The translations under genes were made by a program, and so were the position numbers. From Arthrobacter sp. ok362 (GTDB taxonomy: Bacteria > Actinomycetota > Actinomycetes > Actinomycetales > Micrococcaceae), in NCBI RefSeq assembly GCF_900102785.1, contig NZ_FNGC01000004.1, forward strand, positions 1 through 64,000: 64,000 bases of DNA, written 5' to 3'. Positions 53,338 through 62,420 of this stretch are shown here, piece after piece (position 1 is the stretch's first letter; every line of letters begins with the position of its first letter). The notes under the pieces are model-generated. The model saw only the letters and a program-made list of their open reading frames with translations, did no database searches and was not told the origin of the DNA.

Positions 53338-53733
53338 ATGTCATTTGGACAGCGCGACCTCGACCGCGAAAAGCCGGAAATTGACTTCCCCGAGGGAGAC
53401 GTCCCCACCGAACTGGTCATCACCGACCTGATCGAGGGGGACGGCGCCGAGGCCAAGCCCGGCGACACTGTTTCCACCCACTACGTGGGCGTCGCCTGGT
53501 CCACCGGTGAAGAGTTCGACGCCTCTTGGGGCCGCGGCGCGCCGCTGGACTTCAGGGTCGGCGTCGGCCAGGTCATCCAGGGCTGGGACCAGGGCCTGCT
53601 GGGCATGAAGGTCGGCGGCCGCCGCCGCCTCGAGATCCCGTCCGAACTTGCCTACGGCTCCCGTGGCGCCGGCGGGGCGATCGGTCCCAACGAGGCCCTG
53701 ATCTTCGTCGTGGACCTCGTCGCCGTCCGCTAG
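53338..53733 (+). CDS. FKBP-type peptidyl-prolyl cis-trans isomerase
   Basis: The 131-residue cytosolic FKBP is a single domain: VSTHYVGVAWSTGEEFDASW, FRVGVGQVIQGWDQGLLGMKVGGRR and LAYGSRGAGGAIGPNEALIF. These hold the active-site aromatic and acidic residues (Tyr, Asp, Trp). AAAGGAG precedes the ATG by 6 nt. There is no signal peptide. Similarity to the downstream half of the lipoprotein before it suggests they share a fold and perhaps origin. Confidence 0.95.
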   Translation: MSFGQRDLDREKPEIDFPEGDVPTELVITDLIEGDGAEAKPGDTVSTHYVGVAWSTGEEFDASWGRGAPLDFRVGVGQVIQGWDQGLLGMKVGGRRRLEIPSELAYGSRGAGGAIGPNEALIFVVDLVAVR

Positions 53734-53759
53734 GACAACACCCACACGCAGACAGTAAC

Positions 53760-53811
53760 GCCGGCTGAATCAACCGGCTGAATCAGCCGCCTGGATCAGC
53801 ACCCTGAATCA
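53760..53811. repeat. Four 13-bp imperfect tandem repeats
   Basis: The units GCCGGCTGAATCA, ACCGGCTGAATCA, GCCGCCTGGATCA and GCACCCTGAATCA run head to tail immediately after the FKBP gene. The last two copies have drifted most. The array is noncoding and lies before the terminator hairpin. Its function, if any, is unknown. Confidence 0.7.
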
Positions 53812-53828
53812 TCCCCCTTGGGGTGGAA

Positions 53829-53870
53829 GCGCGGTAACAATCGGAAAAGTTCTTCCGGCTGTTGCCGCGC
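53829..53870 (+). terminator. 18-bp hairpin terminator after FKBP genes
   Basis: GCGCGGTAACAATCGGAA (53829-53846) pairs with TTCCGGCTGTTGCCGCGC (53853-53870), with two G-U pairs and one mismatch around a 6-nt loop. It is followed by a T-rich segment (TTTCGTCATTTTCC), so it should end transcription before pafBC. Confidence 0.75.
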
Positions 53871-53910
53871 TTTCGTCATTTTCCGGGATCGGCTTTAGTA
53901 CCCTTGCGAG

Positions 53911-55959
53911 GTGTCCGCCTCACGTACAGAACGCCTCCTGAACCTTCTCATCGCCCTGCTCAACACCAAGTACGGCCTGCGCCGCGGCGAGTTGCGCGAA
54001 AAGGTCTATCACGACACCGAGAGCAGCGACGTCGCCTTCGGCCGCATGTTCGAGCGCGACAAAGGCGAGTTGCTCCAGTTTGGCTTCGACGTCGAAACCG
54101 TGACGGACACGGGCTGGGGGTCCGACGACCCCGCAACCACCCGCTACCGGATCGGCAAGGAATCGAACCGGCTGCCCGACGTCAGCCTCACCCCCGAAGA
54201 GTGCACCGTCCTCATCCTCGCAGCGCAGCTCTGGGAGCACGCCGCCCTCGGCTCCGCTGCCGTGGACGCGGTCCGCAAGCTGCAGGCCGCCGGCGGCCTC
54301 GTCGACGCCGAACTCCCCACCGGCGTCCAGCCCCGCATCCGCCCCGCCGGCCAGGCCTTCGAAGACCTGGTGGCCGCGATGCACGCCCAGCACCCGGTAA
54401 GGTTCAGCTACCTCGCCAGCAGCACGGGCCAGGAGCAGGAACGATTGGTGGAGCCCTGGGGCCTGGGCAGCCGCTTCGGCCAGTGGTACCTCGTGGGCCA
54501 CGACCGCGGCCGGGGGGACAAACGGTTCTTCCGGCTGTCCCGCCTGACGTCCGCCGTGACCGTGCTGGAGAAGGAGAGCTTCACGCCTCCCGCCGGGTTC
54601 AACGTCCGCGCCGAACTGGCGGGCCTGGCCGAGCTGCCGGTACAGAGCGCCGTGGTGGACGTCGAGCATGGACGGCTCCTGGGGCTCCGCAAACGCGCCC
54701 AGGCGGTTCCGGACTCAGCACGGGAACCCGGAGCTCTGGAACCTGGGGCACCGGAACGCGGGACACGGCGGCCGGCGGCCGGGACGGACCGCCTCACGGT
54801 GCCCTTCCGCGATGCCGAAACGCTGGGCGAGGAGCTGGCCTCCTACGGTCCCCGGGTCACCGTGATTTCACCTCCCGAACTCGCCGGCGCCGTCCGCCGG
54901 CGCCTCACCGCCGCCGCAGCCTTCGCCGCCAGGCCCGTTCCGGACGCGGCCTTCCCCGAAGCCGGCCGCACCGGCCGCACCCGCAAACGCACCTCGGAGG
55001 ACCAGCTCAAGCGGATGCTGCAGCTCGTCCCCTTCCTTGTCCACAACCAGGGGCTGCACATCAGCGAGGTCGCCGCCAGGTTTGGGATCACCCGCAAGGC
55101 GCTCGAGGACGACCTGCGGATCCTGATCTGCTCGGGCCTGCCCGAAGGCTACCCCGACGATCTGCTGGACATCCAGTGGGACGATGACCACGTTTTCATC
55201 ACCCAGGCCCTGGACCTGACCCGCCCCGTGCGGTTCACCGTGGACGAGGCCTGCGCCCTCCTGACCGGTTTGGAGACCCTCAACGGCCTCCCCGAGATCG
55301 CCGAAGGCGGCGCACTCGAATCGGTGACGCTCAAACTCATGGCCGCGGCGGGGGAGGAGGGGGTGCAGGCCGCCGCACTCTCAGGCCCCGGGGTGGCCCC
55401 CGGCAACTCGGCCACCCTCGAAACCGCCCGTACGGCCATCGGGTCCGGGGCGCAGCTGCACTTGAGGTACTTCTCGCCACAGCGGGACGCGGTGTCCGAA
55501 CGCGACGTGGACCCCTTGCGGCTCTATTCGCTGGACAACACTTGGTACCTCGAGGCGTACTGCCACTCCGCCAAGGGCCTGCGCAACTTCCGGCTGGACA
55601 GGATCGAAGCCCTTGAGCCCAACGGCCGGCCGGCGGCCGCGATGGCGAAACCGGCGGACAGCTTTCCGGTGAAACTGTTCACCCCGAACGATGACGACAC
55701 CGTGGTGGTGGTGGAACTTGCGCCGCGTGGCACCGGCCTCGCTGACGACTACTACGCCGAGCGGACCGCGGACCTGCCCGGCGGCGGCATGCTCGCCGAA
55801 ATCCGGTTCGGCAGCACGGACTGGCTGCCGATGTTCGTAGCCCAGCACGGCGGAATGGTGCGGATCCTGCAGCCAGACGCTCTCGCGGACGCGTCGCGGG
55901 AATGGCTCGCCGCGGCCCTGACGCAATACGAAGCCTCGTCCGATCGCCCGATAGACTGA
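53911..55959 (+). CDS. pafBC: Natural PafB-PafC fusion, WYL-domain DNA-damage regulator
   Basis: The 682-residue protein joins two WYL-domain regulators that are separate genes in mycobacteria. The PafB half (about 1-340) starts with the HTH region RTERLLNLLIALLNTK and has a WYL segment VEPWGLGSRFGQWYLVG. A low-complexity linker (GAPERGTRRPAAG) lies near residue 285. The PafC half starts about residue 361 with EDQLKRMLQLVPFLV and has a second HTH and VDPLRLYSLDNTWYLEAYCH. PafBC activates the LexA-independent DNA-damage response. Natural fusions are known in Arthrobacter. GTG at 53911 abuts GCGAG, a weak ribosome site. Confidence 0.95.
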   Translation: MSASRTERLLNLLIALLNTKYGLRRGELREKVYHDTESSDVAFGRMFERDKGELLQFGFDVETVTDTGWGSDDPATTRYRIGKESNRLPDVSLTPEECTVLILAAQLWEHAALGSAAVDAVRKLQAAGGLVDAELPTGVQPRIRPAGQAFEDLVAAMHAQHPVRFSYLASSTGQEQERLVEPWGLGSRFGQWYLVGHDRGRGDKRFFRLSRLTSAVTVLEKESFTPPAGFNVRAELAGLAELPVQSAVVDVEHGRLLGLRKRAQAVPDSAREPGALEPGAPERGTRRPAAGTDRLTVPFRDAETLGEELASYGPRVTVISPPELAGAVRRRLTAAAAFAARPVPDAAFPEAGRTGRTRKRTSEDQLKRMLQLVPFLVHNQGLHISEVAARFGITRKALEDDLRILICSGLPEGYPDDLLDIQWDDDHVFITQALDLTRPVRFTVDEACALLTGLETLNGLPEIAEGGALESVTLKLMAAAGEEGVQAAALSGPGVAPGNSATLETARTAIGSGAQLHLRYFSPQRDAVSERDVDPLRLYSLDNTWYLEAYCHSAKGLRNFRLDRIEALEPNGRPAAAMAKPADSFPVKLFTPNDDDTVVVVELAPRGTGLADDYYAERTADLPGGGMLAEIRFGSTDWLPMFVAQHGGMVRILQPDALADASREWLAAALTQYEASSDRPID

Positions 55960-55964
55960 TCTGC

Positions 55965-56366
55965 ATGCCTTGGTGGTCCTGGATCCTGATTTGGATAGCG
56001 CTCGTCGCGGTTTCCCTGCTGTTCTTCGGCGTGCTCGGCCTGCGGCTATACCGGCAAGCCATGACCACGCTCGAGGAATTGGGTGAAGCCGCCGAACGGT
56101 TTTCCCACATGCCGTCGCCGTCGGGCTCCGGGGCCGGGTCCGCAATGGCCGACACCGGCGCCCCGGACGGCACTGTCGCCCCGGACGTCACTGTCGCAGG
56201 CCCTCGGCCGGTTCCCGGCGACGCCGTTTTTGGCTCGCCTGCCCGGATGCGACATGATTACCACGCATCCAAGCTCGCCCGGCAGAACGCCCGCCGGCTG
56301 CGCCGCATCCAGCGCAAGAAGGACCGCGGGCAACCCCAGGCCCTGCGCGACATCGAATCGCGTTAG
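55965..56366 (+). CDS. Hypothetical single-pass membrane protein
   Basis: The 133-residue protein begins MPWWSWILIWIALVAVSLLFFGVLGLRL-like text, one strong membrane helix at about residues 3-27. A short helix (LEELGEAAERFSHM), a Pro/Gly/Ala-rich spacer of about 40 residues, and a very basic C-terminal tail (KLARQNARRLRRIQRKKDRG) follow. It lies six bases after pafBC and 36 before tatA. No family is recognised. The basic tail facing the cytosol might bind nucleic acid or lipid, which is speculation. Confidence 0.7.
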   Translation: MPWWSWILIWIALVAVSLLFFGVLGLRLYRQAMTTLEELGEAAERFSHMPSPSGSGAGSAMADTGAPDGTVAPDVTVAGPRPVPGDAVFGSPARMRHDYHASKLARQNARRLRRIQRKKDRGQPQALRDIESR

Positions 56367-56402
56367 TCATAGGATGTATTCAAACGAAAGGACCTCCCCC
56401 TC

Positions 56403-56672
56403 ATGAGGCTTGAAGGCTGGCATCTCATCATCATCATCATTCTGGCATTGGTGCTTTTCGCTGCGCCGAAGCTGCCGGGCATGGCCCGCAGCCTGGGCCA
56501 GTCGATGCGCATTTTCAAGTCGGAAGTCCGGGAAATGAAGAAGGACGGCAGCACCGACGCCAAGGATGGCTCCGAGCCGGTCGAAGGCCGGGTCATCAAC
56601 CACCCGCAGGCCGGTGCACCGGAAAGCCGCACGGGCGATGGAACCGACGTTCCGCCGTCGACCCGCGCCTAA
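56403..56672 (+). CDS. tatA: Sec-independent protein translocase TatA
   Basis: The 89-residue protein has the TatA layout: short N-terminus (MRLEGW), one hydrophobic helix (HLIIIIILALVLFAA), the PKLPGMARSLGQSMRIFK amphipathic helix, and a charged, disordered tail. It oligomerises to form the Tat pore with TatC next door. The GAAAGGAC upstream serves as ribosome site. tatA and tatC are separated by six bases. Confidence 0.96.
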   Translation: MRLEGWHLIIIIILALVLFAAPKLPGMARSLGQSMRIFKSEVREMKKDGSTDAKDGSEPVEGRVINHPQAGAPESRTGDGTDVPPSTRA

Positions 56673-56678
56673 GACCGC

Positions 56679-57515
56679 ATGGCACTAACCATGAGCCGTC
56701 GATCGAACCCCGAGGGGAGGATGGCGCTCCTCGACCACCTGAAAGAACTTCGCAACCGGCTCTTCAAGGCGGCAATCGCCGTCGTCCTTGGGACGGTAGT
56801 GGGTTTCCTTGTCTACCAGCCGATGCTGTCGGCCCTGATCAAGCCGATCCGCGACCTGAACGAGCACACAGGCCGACAGGCGACCCTGAACTTTGACGGC
56901 GTCGCGAGCTCGTTCGACCTCATGATCCAGGTGTCCGTGTTCCTGGGCCTGATCATCGCCAGCCCCGTCTGGCTCTACCAGCTGTGGGCCTTCATTGTGC
57001 CCGGGCTGCACAAGAAGGAACGCCGTCTGGCCCTGTCCTTCGTCGCAGCGGCCGTGCCGCTGTTCGTCGGCGGCGTCCTGCTGGCCTGGCTCGTGCTGCC
57101 CAACGCGGTGCGGGTCCTGACCGATTTCACGCCGTCGGGCGGCTCCAACTTCATCAGCGCCCAGGTGTACCTGTCCTTTGTGCTGCGGCTGCTGCTCGCC
57201 TTCGGCATCGCCTTCCTCCTGCCGGTGGTCCTGTTCGGGCTGAACCTGGCCGGTCTCATCAAGGGCCAGCAGCTCCTCAAGAGCTGGCGGATCACGGTGT
57301 TCCTGGTCTGCCTGTTCGCCGCGATGGCCGCCCCTGGCGCCGACGCCATGAGCATGTTCTACCTGGCCGGTCCCATGCTGGCGCTGTTCTTCGCCGCGAT
57401 CGGGCTCTGCCTGCTCAACGACCGCCGGCGCGAGCGGCGCGCCGTCAAGCGCGCGGCCGAGACCGAAGCCACGGCCGACCAGGCCACCCCCAGCTCCGAG
57501 CTGGAGAACCTCTAG
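56679..57515 (+). CDS. tatC: Sec-independent protein translocase TatC
   Basis: The 278-residue membrane protein has six helices. MALLDHLKELRNRLFKAA marks the N-terminal signal-recognition region, FDLMIQVSVFLGLIIASPVWLYQLWAF holds the conserved loop (read in two parts), and KKERR follows. It binds twin-arginine signal peptides. ATG at 56679 is used; 56691 is an alternative. The C-terminal tail of about 35 residues is Ala/Glu-rich. helY follows after 24 bp, as in M. tuberculosis. Confidence 0.96.
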   Translation: MALTMSRRSNPEGRMALLDHLKELRNRLFKAAIAVVLGTVVGFLVYQPMLSALIKPIRDLNEHTGRQATLNFDGVASSFDLMIQVSVFLGLIIASPVWLYQLWAFIVPGLHKKERRLALSFVAAAVPLFVGGVLLAWLVLPNAVRVLTDFTPSGGSNFISAQVYLSFVLRLLLAFGIAFLLPVVLFGLNLAGLIKGQQLLKSWRITVFLVCLFAAMAAPGADAMSMFYLAGPMLALFFAAIGLCLLNDRRRERRAVKRAAETEATADQATPSSELENL

Positions 57516-57539
57516 GCTTTCGCGCATTAGGCTGGAAGC

Positions 57540-60500
57540 ATGTCGTCACACCCCGGGCCGGAATCGCCGTCCGAACGTTACCGCGCCAGCGTCGAGCGGG
57601 CCGCCGAAGCCAAGACCCATCTGGGCGGCTTCATCCGCTCGCTCGAATTCGAACTCGATGACTTCCAGCGCGAAGCATGCCTGTCCCTGCAGGCCGGCCG
57701 GGGCGTGCTGGTGGCCGCCCCCACCGGAGCCGGGAAAACCATCGTGGGCGAGTTCGCCATCTATCTGGCCCTCCAGCGCGGACTCAAAGCGTTCTACACC
57801 ACCCCCATCAAGGCCCTGAGCAACCAGAAGTACGCCGAGCTGGCCGCCAAGTACGGCGCCGCCCAGGTGGGCCTGCTGACCGGGGACACCAGCATCAACG
57901 GGGACGCCCCCGTGGTGGTGATGACCACCGAAGTTCTCCGCAACATGCTCTACGCGGACTCGGACACCCTGGATGACCTCGGCTTCGTGGTCATGGACGA
58001 GGTCCACTACCTCGCTGACCGCTTCCGCGGCGCGGTGTGGGAGGAAGTCATCATCCACCTGCCCAGCGAGGTCCAGGTGGCATCGCTGAGCGCCACGGTG
58101 TCTAACGCTGAGGAGTTCGGTGCGTGGCTCGACACCGTCCGCGGGCAGACAGATGTGATCGTCTCCGAACACCGCCCGGTGCCCCTGTGGCAGCACGTCA
58201 TGGTGGGCCGGAAGATCGTGGACCTGTTTGCCGGCGACACCAGCTTTGACGAGATCGCGCTGTCTGGTGAGGCAGCTGCAACTGAGGCAGCTGCCGGCGA
58301 GGCCCCTGCCGGCCGGGCCGCTGCCGGCAAAGAAGTTGCCGCCGGTGCCCCCGTGGCCGTCACCGCGGAACTGCCCGGGCGGCCCGGGCGGCCCGAGTTC
58401 GAGGTCAACCCGGAACTGCTGTCCATGGCACGGGCCGAGAGCCAGATGAATTTCCGTGGCCGCTTCGGCCATGGCGGCCGGAACCAGCGCCGAAACCAAC
58501 GCAGTCAGCGGGACGAGCCGCAAAGCGCCCAGCGCAGCCCGGTGCGGAAGGCCAGCCGGCCGCAGGTTATCGCCAGCCTGGACCGGCAGGATCTCCTGCC
58601 GGCCATCACGTTCATCTTCTCGCGGGCGGGCTGCGATGCCGCCGTGGCCCAGTGCGTCGCGGCCGGACTCTGGCTGACCACCGAGCGCGAACAACAGATC
58701 ATCGCCCAGCGCGTCGACGAGGCCGCCCAGGACATCCCCTCCGATGACCTCGATGTGCTCGGCTTCTGGAGCTGGCGGGACGGCCTGCTGCGCGGACTCG
58801 CCGCGCATCACGCCGGCATGCTGCCGACCTTCAAGGAGGTCGTGGAGAAGCTGTTCGTCGACGGGCTGGTCAAGGCCGTCTTCGCCACCGAAACGCTCGC
58901 CCTCGGCGTCAATATGCCGGCCCGCTGCGTCGTGCTGGAAAAGCTGGACAAGTTCAACGGCGAGGCACATGTCAACATCACGGCGGGGGAGTACACCCAG
59001 CTGACGGGCCGCGCCGGACGCCGCGGCATCGACGTCGAGGGCCACGCCGTGGTCCTGTGGCAACCCGGCACGGATCCCGCGGCTGTCGCAGGCCTCGCCT
59101 CACGGCGGACCTATCCGCTGAACTCCAGTTTCCGGCCCACGTACAACATGTCGATCAACCTCCTGGCGCAGTTCGGCCGGCCCCGCGCCCGGGAGATCCT
59201 CGAATCGTCCTTTGCCCAGTTCCAGGCGGACCGCTCCGTGGTTGGGCTGGCCCGGCAAGTCCGGAGCCGGGAGGAATCCATCGCCGGGTTCAGCAAGGCC
59301 ATGACCTGCCATCTGGGGGATTTCACCGAATACGCACGGTTGCGGCGGGCCCTGGGTGATGCCGAGACCACCGCCTCCAGGAGCAGCTCCCGGGCCAGGA
59401 AGTCCCTCACCGAGGACTCCCTGAGCCGGCTCCTTCCGGGCGACGTGGTGGATGTCCCCGCCGGCAAGTCGCCGGGACTGGCGGTGGTGCTCAGCTCCGA
59501 CCACGAATCCCGGGAGCCCCGCCCGGCCGTCATGACGCTGGACAACCAGCTCCGCCGGATCGGCCTGCACGACGTCGAAGGTCCGTTGTCTCCGATCACG
59601 CGGATCAGGATTCCCAAGTCCTTCAACGCCAAGGTCCCCAAGTCCCGCCGCGATTTGGCGTCCTCGGTGCGCAACGCCATCCGCGAGCACCGGCCGCCCG
59701 CGCCCCCGCGCCGCGACGACGACTTCGGCCGGGCCTCCGCAGCGCCCAACCAGGAGAAGCGGATCGCCGACTTGCGCCGGGAGCTCCGCGCCCATCCGTG
59801 CCACGGCTGCAGCGAACGCGAGGACCATGCCCGCTGGTCCGAACGCTGGTGGAAGCTCCGCCAGGAAACGGACGGGCTTATCCGCCAGATCCAGGGCCGG
59901 ACCAACACCATCGCCAAGACCTTCGACCGCGTATGCGGCGTCCTGAGTGGCTACGGCTACCTGGAGACCTCGGACACCGGTGTGCTCTCCATCAGCCCCG
60001 ACGGGCAACGCCTGCGGCGGATCTACGGCGAAAAGGACCTGCTGATTTCGCAGTCCCTGCGGATGGGCGCGTTCAACGACCTCGACGCCGCCGAGATCGC
60101 CGCCCTGGCCAGTGTGCTGGTCTACCAGGCCAAGCGCGAGGACCGCGGCCTGCGGCCCAAGATGCCGAGTGTGTCCCTGGAATCCGCGGTAGACACCGTG
60201 GTCCGCGAATGGTCCGCACTGGAGGACGTGGAGGAGGCCAACAAGCTCCCTCTCACCGGCGAGCCTGAGCTCGGCCTCGTCTGGCCGATCTTCAAATGGG
60301 CCAAGGGCCGGCATCTCCAGGAAGTGCTGAGCGGCACCGACCTGGCTGCAGGCGACTTTGTCCGCTGGGTCAAACAGGTGATTGACCTCCTGGACCAGCT
60401 CGCCGACATCCCGAACCTCGACCCCCGGCTTGCGCGGCTGTGCGCGCAGGCCATCAAACTCATCAAACGCGGCGTCGTCGCCTATTCCTCCGTGGCGTAG
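57540..60500 (+). CDS. helY: DEAD/DEAH-box RNA helicase HelY (Ski2/Mtr4-like)
   Basis: The 986-residue helicase has motif I APTGAGKT, motif Ia TTPIKALSNQK, motif II DEVHYL (DEVH), motif III SLSATVSN, motif V ETLALGVNMPAR and motif VI QLTGRAGRRGID. The C-terminal Ski2-like region contains LRRELRAHPCHGCSERE. It is longer than the roughly 900-residue mycobacterial HelY because of a Gly/Ala-rich insertion of about 90 residues (58250-58560) between the two RecA lobes, with EAAATEAAAGEAPAG and an Arg/Gln/Gly-rich part. It probably acts in RNA processing. It follows tatC by 24 bp. Confidence 0.93.
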   Translation: MSSHPGPESPSERYRASVERAAEAKTHLGGFIRSLEFELDDFQREACLSLQAGRGVLVAAPTGAGKTIVGEFAIYLALQRGLKAFYTTPIKALSNQKYAELAAKYGAAQVGLLTGDTSINGDAPVVVMTTEVLRNMLYADSDTLDDLGFVVMDEVHYLADRFRGAVWEEVIIHLPSEVQVASLSATVSNAEEFGAWLDTVRGQTDVIVSEHRPVPLWQHVMVGRKIVDLFAGDTSFDEIALSGEAAATEAAAGEAPAGRAAAGKEVAAGAPVAVTAELPGRPGRPEFEVNPELLSMARAESQMNFRGRFGHGGRNQRRNQRSQRDEPQSAQRSPVRKASRPQVIASLDRQDLLPAITFIFSRAGCDAAVAQCVAAGLWLTTEREQQIIAQRVDEAAQDIPSDDLDVLGFWSWRDGLLRGLAAHHAGMLPTFKEVVEKLFVDGLVKAVFATETLALGVNMPARCVVLEKLDKFNGEAHVNITAGEYTQLTGRAGRRGIDVEGHAVVLWQPGTDPAAVAGLASRRTYPLNSSFRPTYNMSINLLAQFGRPRAREILESSFAQFQADRSVVGLARQVRSREESIAGFSKAMTCHLGDFTEYARLRRALGDAETTASRSSSRARKSLTEDSLSRLLPGDVVDVPAGKSPGLAVVLSSDHESREPRPAVMTLDNQLRRIGLHDVEGPLSPITRIRIPKSFNAKVPKSRRDLASSVRNAIREHRPPAPPRRDDDFGRASAAPNQEKRIADLRRELRAHPCHGCSEREDHARWSERWWKLRQETDGLIRQIQGRTNTIAKTFDRVCGVLSGYGYLETSDTGVLSISPDGQRLRRIYGEKDLLISQSLRMGAFNDLDAAEIAALASVLVYQAKREDRGLRPKMPSVSLESAVDTVVREWSALEDVEEANKLPLTGEPELGLVWPIFKWAKGRHLQEVLSGTDLAAGDFVRWVKQVIDLLDQLADIPNLDPRLARLCAQAIKLIKRGVVAYSSVA

Positions 60501-60616
60501 GGCTGCGGCCGTGCAGCCCGCACCTGGCCCACTCGCTGGCCCGCTAACGCGGCCCGCCACGACTTTTGAACCCGCCGGCGCTGGGCCGGCCACCAGTTAC
60601 AAGGAGTTCCCGCCCC

Positions 60617-62290
60617 ATGACCGATTCGCCGGCCGCCCCCGCCCCCCACAAAGTCACGCTGTACCGCAACGGCTCCGTCTACACCGCGGCCGATCCCTTT
60701 GCGACCGCGATGCTGGTCGACGGCGACACTGTCGCCTGGGTCGGTTCCGAGCAGGCCGCCACTTCCATCGCGGACTCCTCCATGGACGTGATCGATCTGC
60801 AGGGCGCGCTCCTGGCCCCCGGCTTCGTCGACTCCCACGTCCACGTGACGGAAACCGGCATCGCGCTGGATGGGCTCCAGCTGGCCGGCGTGCGCTCGGC
60901 CGCTGAACTGCTCGACGCCGTAGCCGCCTTCTGCGTCTCCGCTTCCAGCGCGGGAGGCACCGTCCTGGGCCACGGCTGGGACGAGAGCACATGGTCCGAT
61001 CCCACCCTGCCCACCCGAGACGAAATCGAACGCGCGGCCGGTGGCCGCCAGGTCTATCTGTCCCGCGTGGATGTCCACTCGGCCCTGGTTTCAAGCTCCC
61101 TGGCCGCGTCGGCCGGACTAGACGGGCTCGACGGCGCCGCCGCCGGCAGCCAGGTCAAACGCGGGGCGCACACCGCGGCCCGCCTGGCCGCCCGCCAGCT
61201 GCCGGCCGAAGCCCTGCGCACCTACCAGCGTCGTGCCCTCACCGAGGCGGCCGCCAACGGTTATGTAGCCCTCGCCGAGATGGCCGCACCGCACATCGGG
61301 AATATCGAGGACCTGCAGCTCGCGGCGGCCTGGAATAGCGCTGCCAGCGGCGTGAACGGCGTCGCTGTCCCCGAGATCCTGCCGTACTGGGGCGAACTGG
61401 CCACATCGCAGGAACATGCCCAGTCCATCCTTGACGGCCTGGGCGTGTCCGTCCTCGGCCTGGCCGGGGACCTGAACATTGACGGCTCGATCGGTTCACG
61501 GACCGCCTCCCTCCGCGACGATTACTCCGACGCACCCGGGGAGCGGGGCAACCTGTACCTCTCCGTGGCCGACGCAGCCGCCCACCTTGCGGCGTGCTCG
61601 CTCCTGGGGATCCAGGCAGGCTTTCACGTGATCGGCGACGCCGGCCTGGACGCCGCCCTCGACGCCCTCGACCTCGCCGCGGCCGAGGTGGGGGAGCAGC
61701 GCGTCCGCGCCGCGGGGCACCGATTCGAGCACGTCGAGCTCGCGGATCCCGCGGCCATCAGCAGGCTGGCACGCTATTCGGTCACCGTCAGCGCGCAGCC
61801 GGTCTTCGACGCCCTGTGGGGTGGCGGGGACAGCCTGTATCAGCAGCGGCTCGGTTCCCGTCGGCTCGAAATGAACGCCTTTGGAAGCTTCTACGCGGCC
61901 GGTGTGCCGATCTGCTTCGGCAGCGACAGCCCGGTGACGCCGCTGCGGCCGTGGTCCAGCGTGCGTGCGTGCCTGCAGCACACCAATCCTGCGGAGCAGA
62001 TCTCCGCCCGCGCCGCGTTCCTTGGCCACACGAGGGCCGGCTGGCGGGCCGCCCGCTACCCCAACCCCATGGCCGGGCAGCTGGTGCCTGGGGCACCGGC
62101 CAGCTTCGCGGTGTGGGAGGTCGAGGAACTCATGGTCCAGGTTGCCGACGGCCGGGTGCAGTCCTGGAGCACCGACCCGCGCGCCCGCACACCACTCCTG
62201 CCGGCGCTGGACACCGGCAGCGATCCTGCCTGCCTGCTGACGGTACGGGACGGCCAGGAACTCTATGCCAGTGGCGCCCTCGGCGCCTGA
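60617..62290 (+). CDS. Amidohydrolase family protein (YtcJ-like)
   Basis: The 557-residue metal-dependent hydrolase has the HxH motif in PGFVDSHVHVTE, the region LNIDGSIGSRTASLRDDY typical of YtcJ-type amidohydrolase_3 members, GFHVIGDAGLD with a zinc-binding His, and RFEHVELADP. The C-terminal FGSDSPVTPL supplies the last Asp. Its substrate is unknown. ATG at 60617 has AAGGAGTT upstream. It sits alone between helY and ppm1. Confidence 0.92.
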   Translation: MTDSPAAPAPHKVTLYRNGSVYTAADPFATAMLVDGDTVAWVGSEQAATSIADSSMDVIDLQGALLAPGFVDSHVHVTETGIALDGLQLAGVRSAAELLDAVAAFCVSASSAGGTVLGHGWDESTWSDPTLPTRDEIERAAGGRQVYLSRVDVHSALVSSSLAASAGLDGLDGAAAGSQVKRGAHTAARLAARQLPAEALRTYQRRALTEAAANGYVALAEMAAPHIGNIEDLQLAAAWNSAASGVNGVAVPEILPYWGELATSQEHAQSILDGLGVSVLGLAGDLNIDGSIGSRTASLRDDYSDAPGERGNLYLSVADAAAHLAACSLLGIQAGFHVIGDAGLDAALDALDLAAAEVGEQRVRAAGHRFEHVELADPAAISRLARYSVTVSAQPVFDALWGGGDSLYQQRLGSRRLEMNAFGSFYAAGVPICFGSDSPVTPLRPWSSVRACLQHTNPAEQISARAAFLGHTRAGWRAARYPNPMAGQLVPGAPASFAVWEVEELMVQVADGRVQSWSTDPRARTPLLPALDTGSDPACLLTVRDGQELYASGALGA

Positions 62291-62386
62291 TCCTGGGCCG
62301 TCATCCGGCCGGCGGAGCCGAAACATTCACGTGGATGGCCCTGCCCTGAACTGCAACGATGCACGTAAGGGCAGGTCACCGCTCGG

Positions 62387-62414
62387 TTGACAGATCGGAC
62401 CGCCCCCGTAGCAT
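62387..62414 (+). promoter_or_regulatory. Candidate promoter, TTGACA-N16-TAGCAT
   Basis: A perfect -35 box TTGACA (62387-62392) is followed after 16 bp by TAGCAT (62409-62414), which keeps four of six TATAAT bases. Transcription would start near 62421 and run through the self-complementary segment to ppm1. The match is by eye only. Confidence 0.5.
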
Positions 62415-62420
62415 TGAGGG

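Noticed and set aside
57546..59063. Minus-strand frame opposite helY
   Set aside because: Shadow frame; helY motifs are complete on the plus strand.
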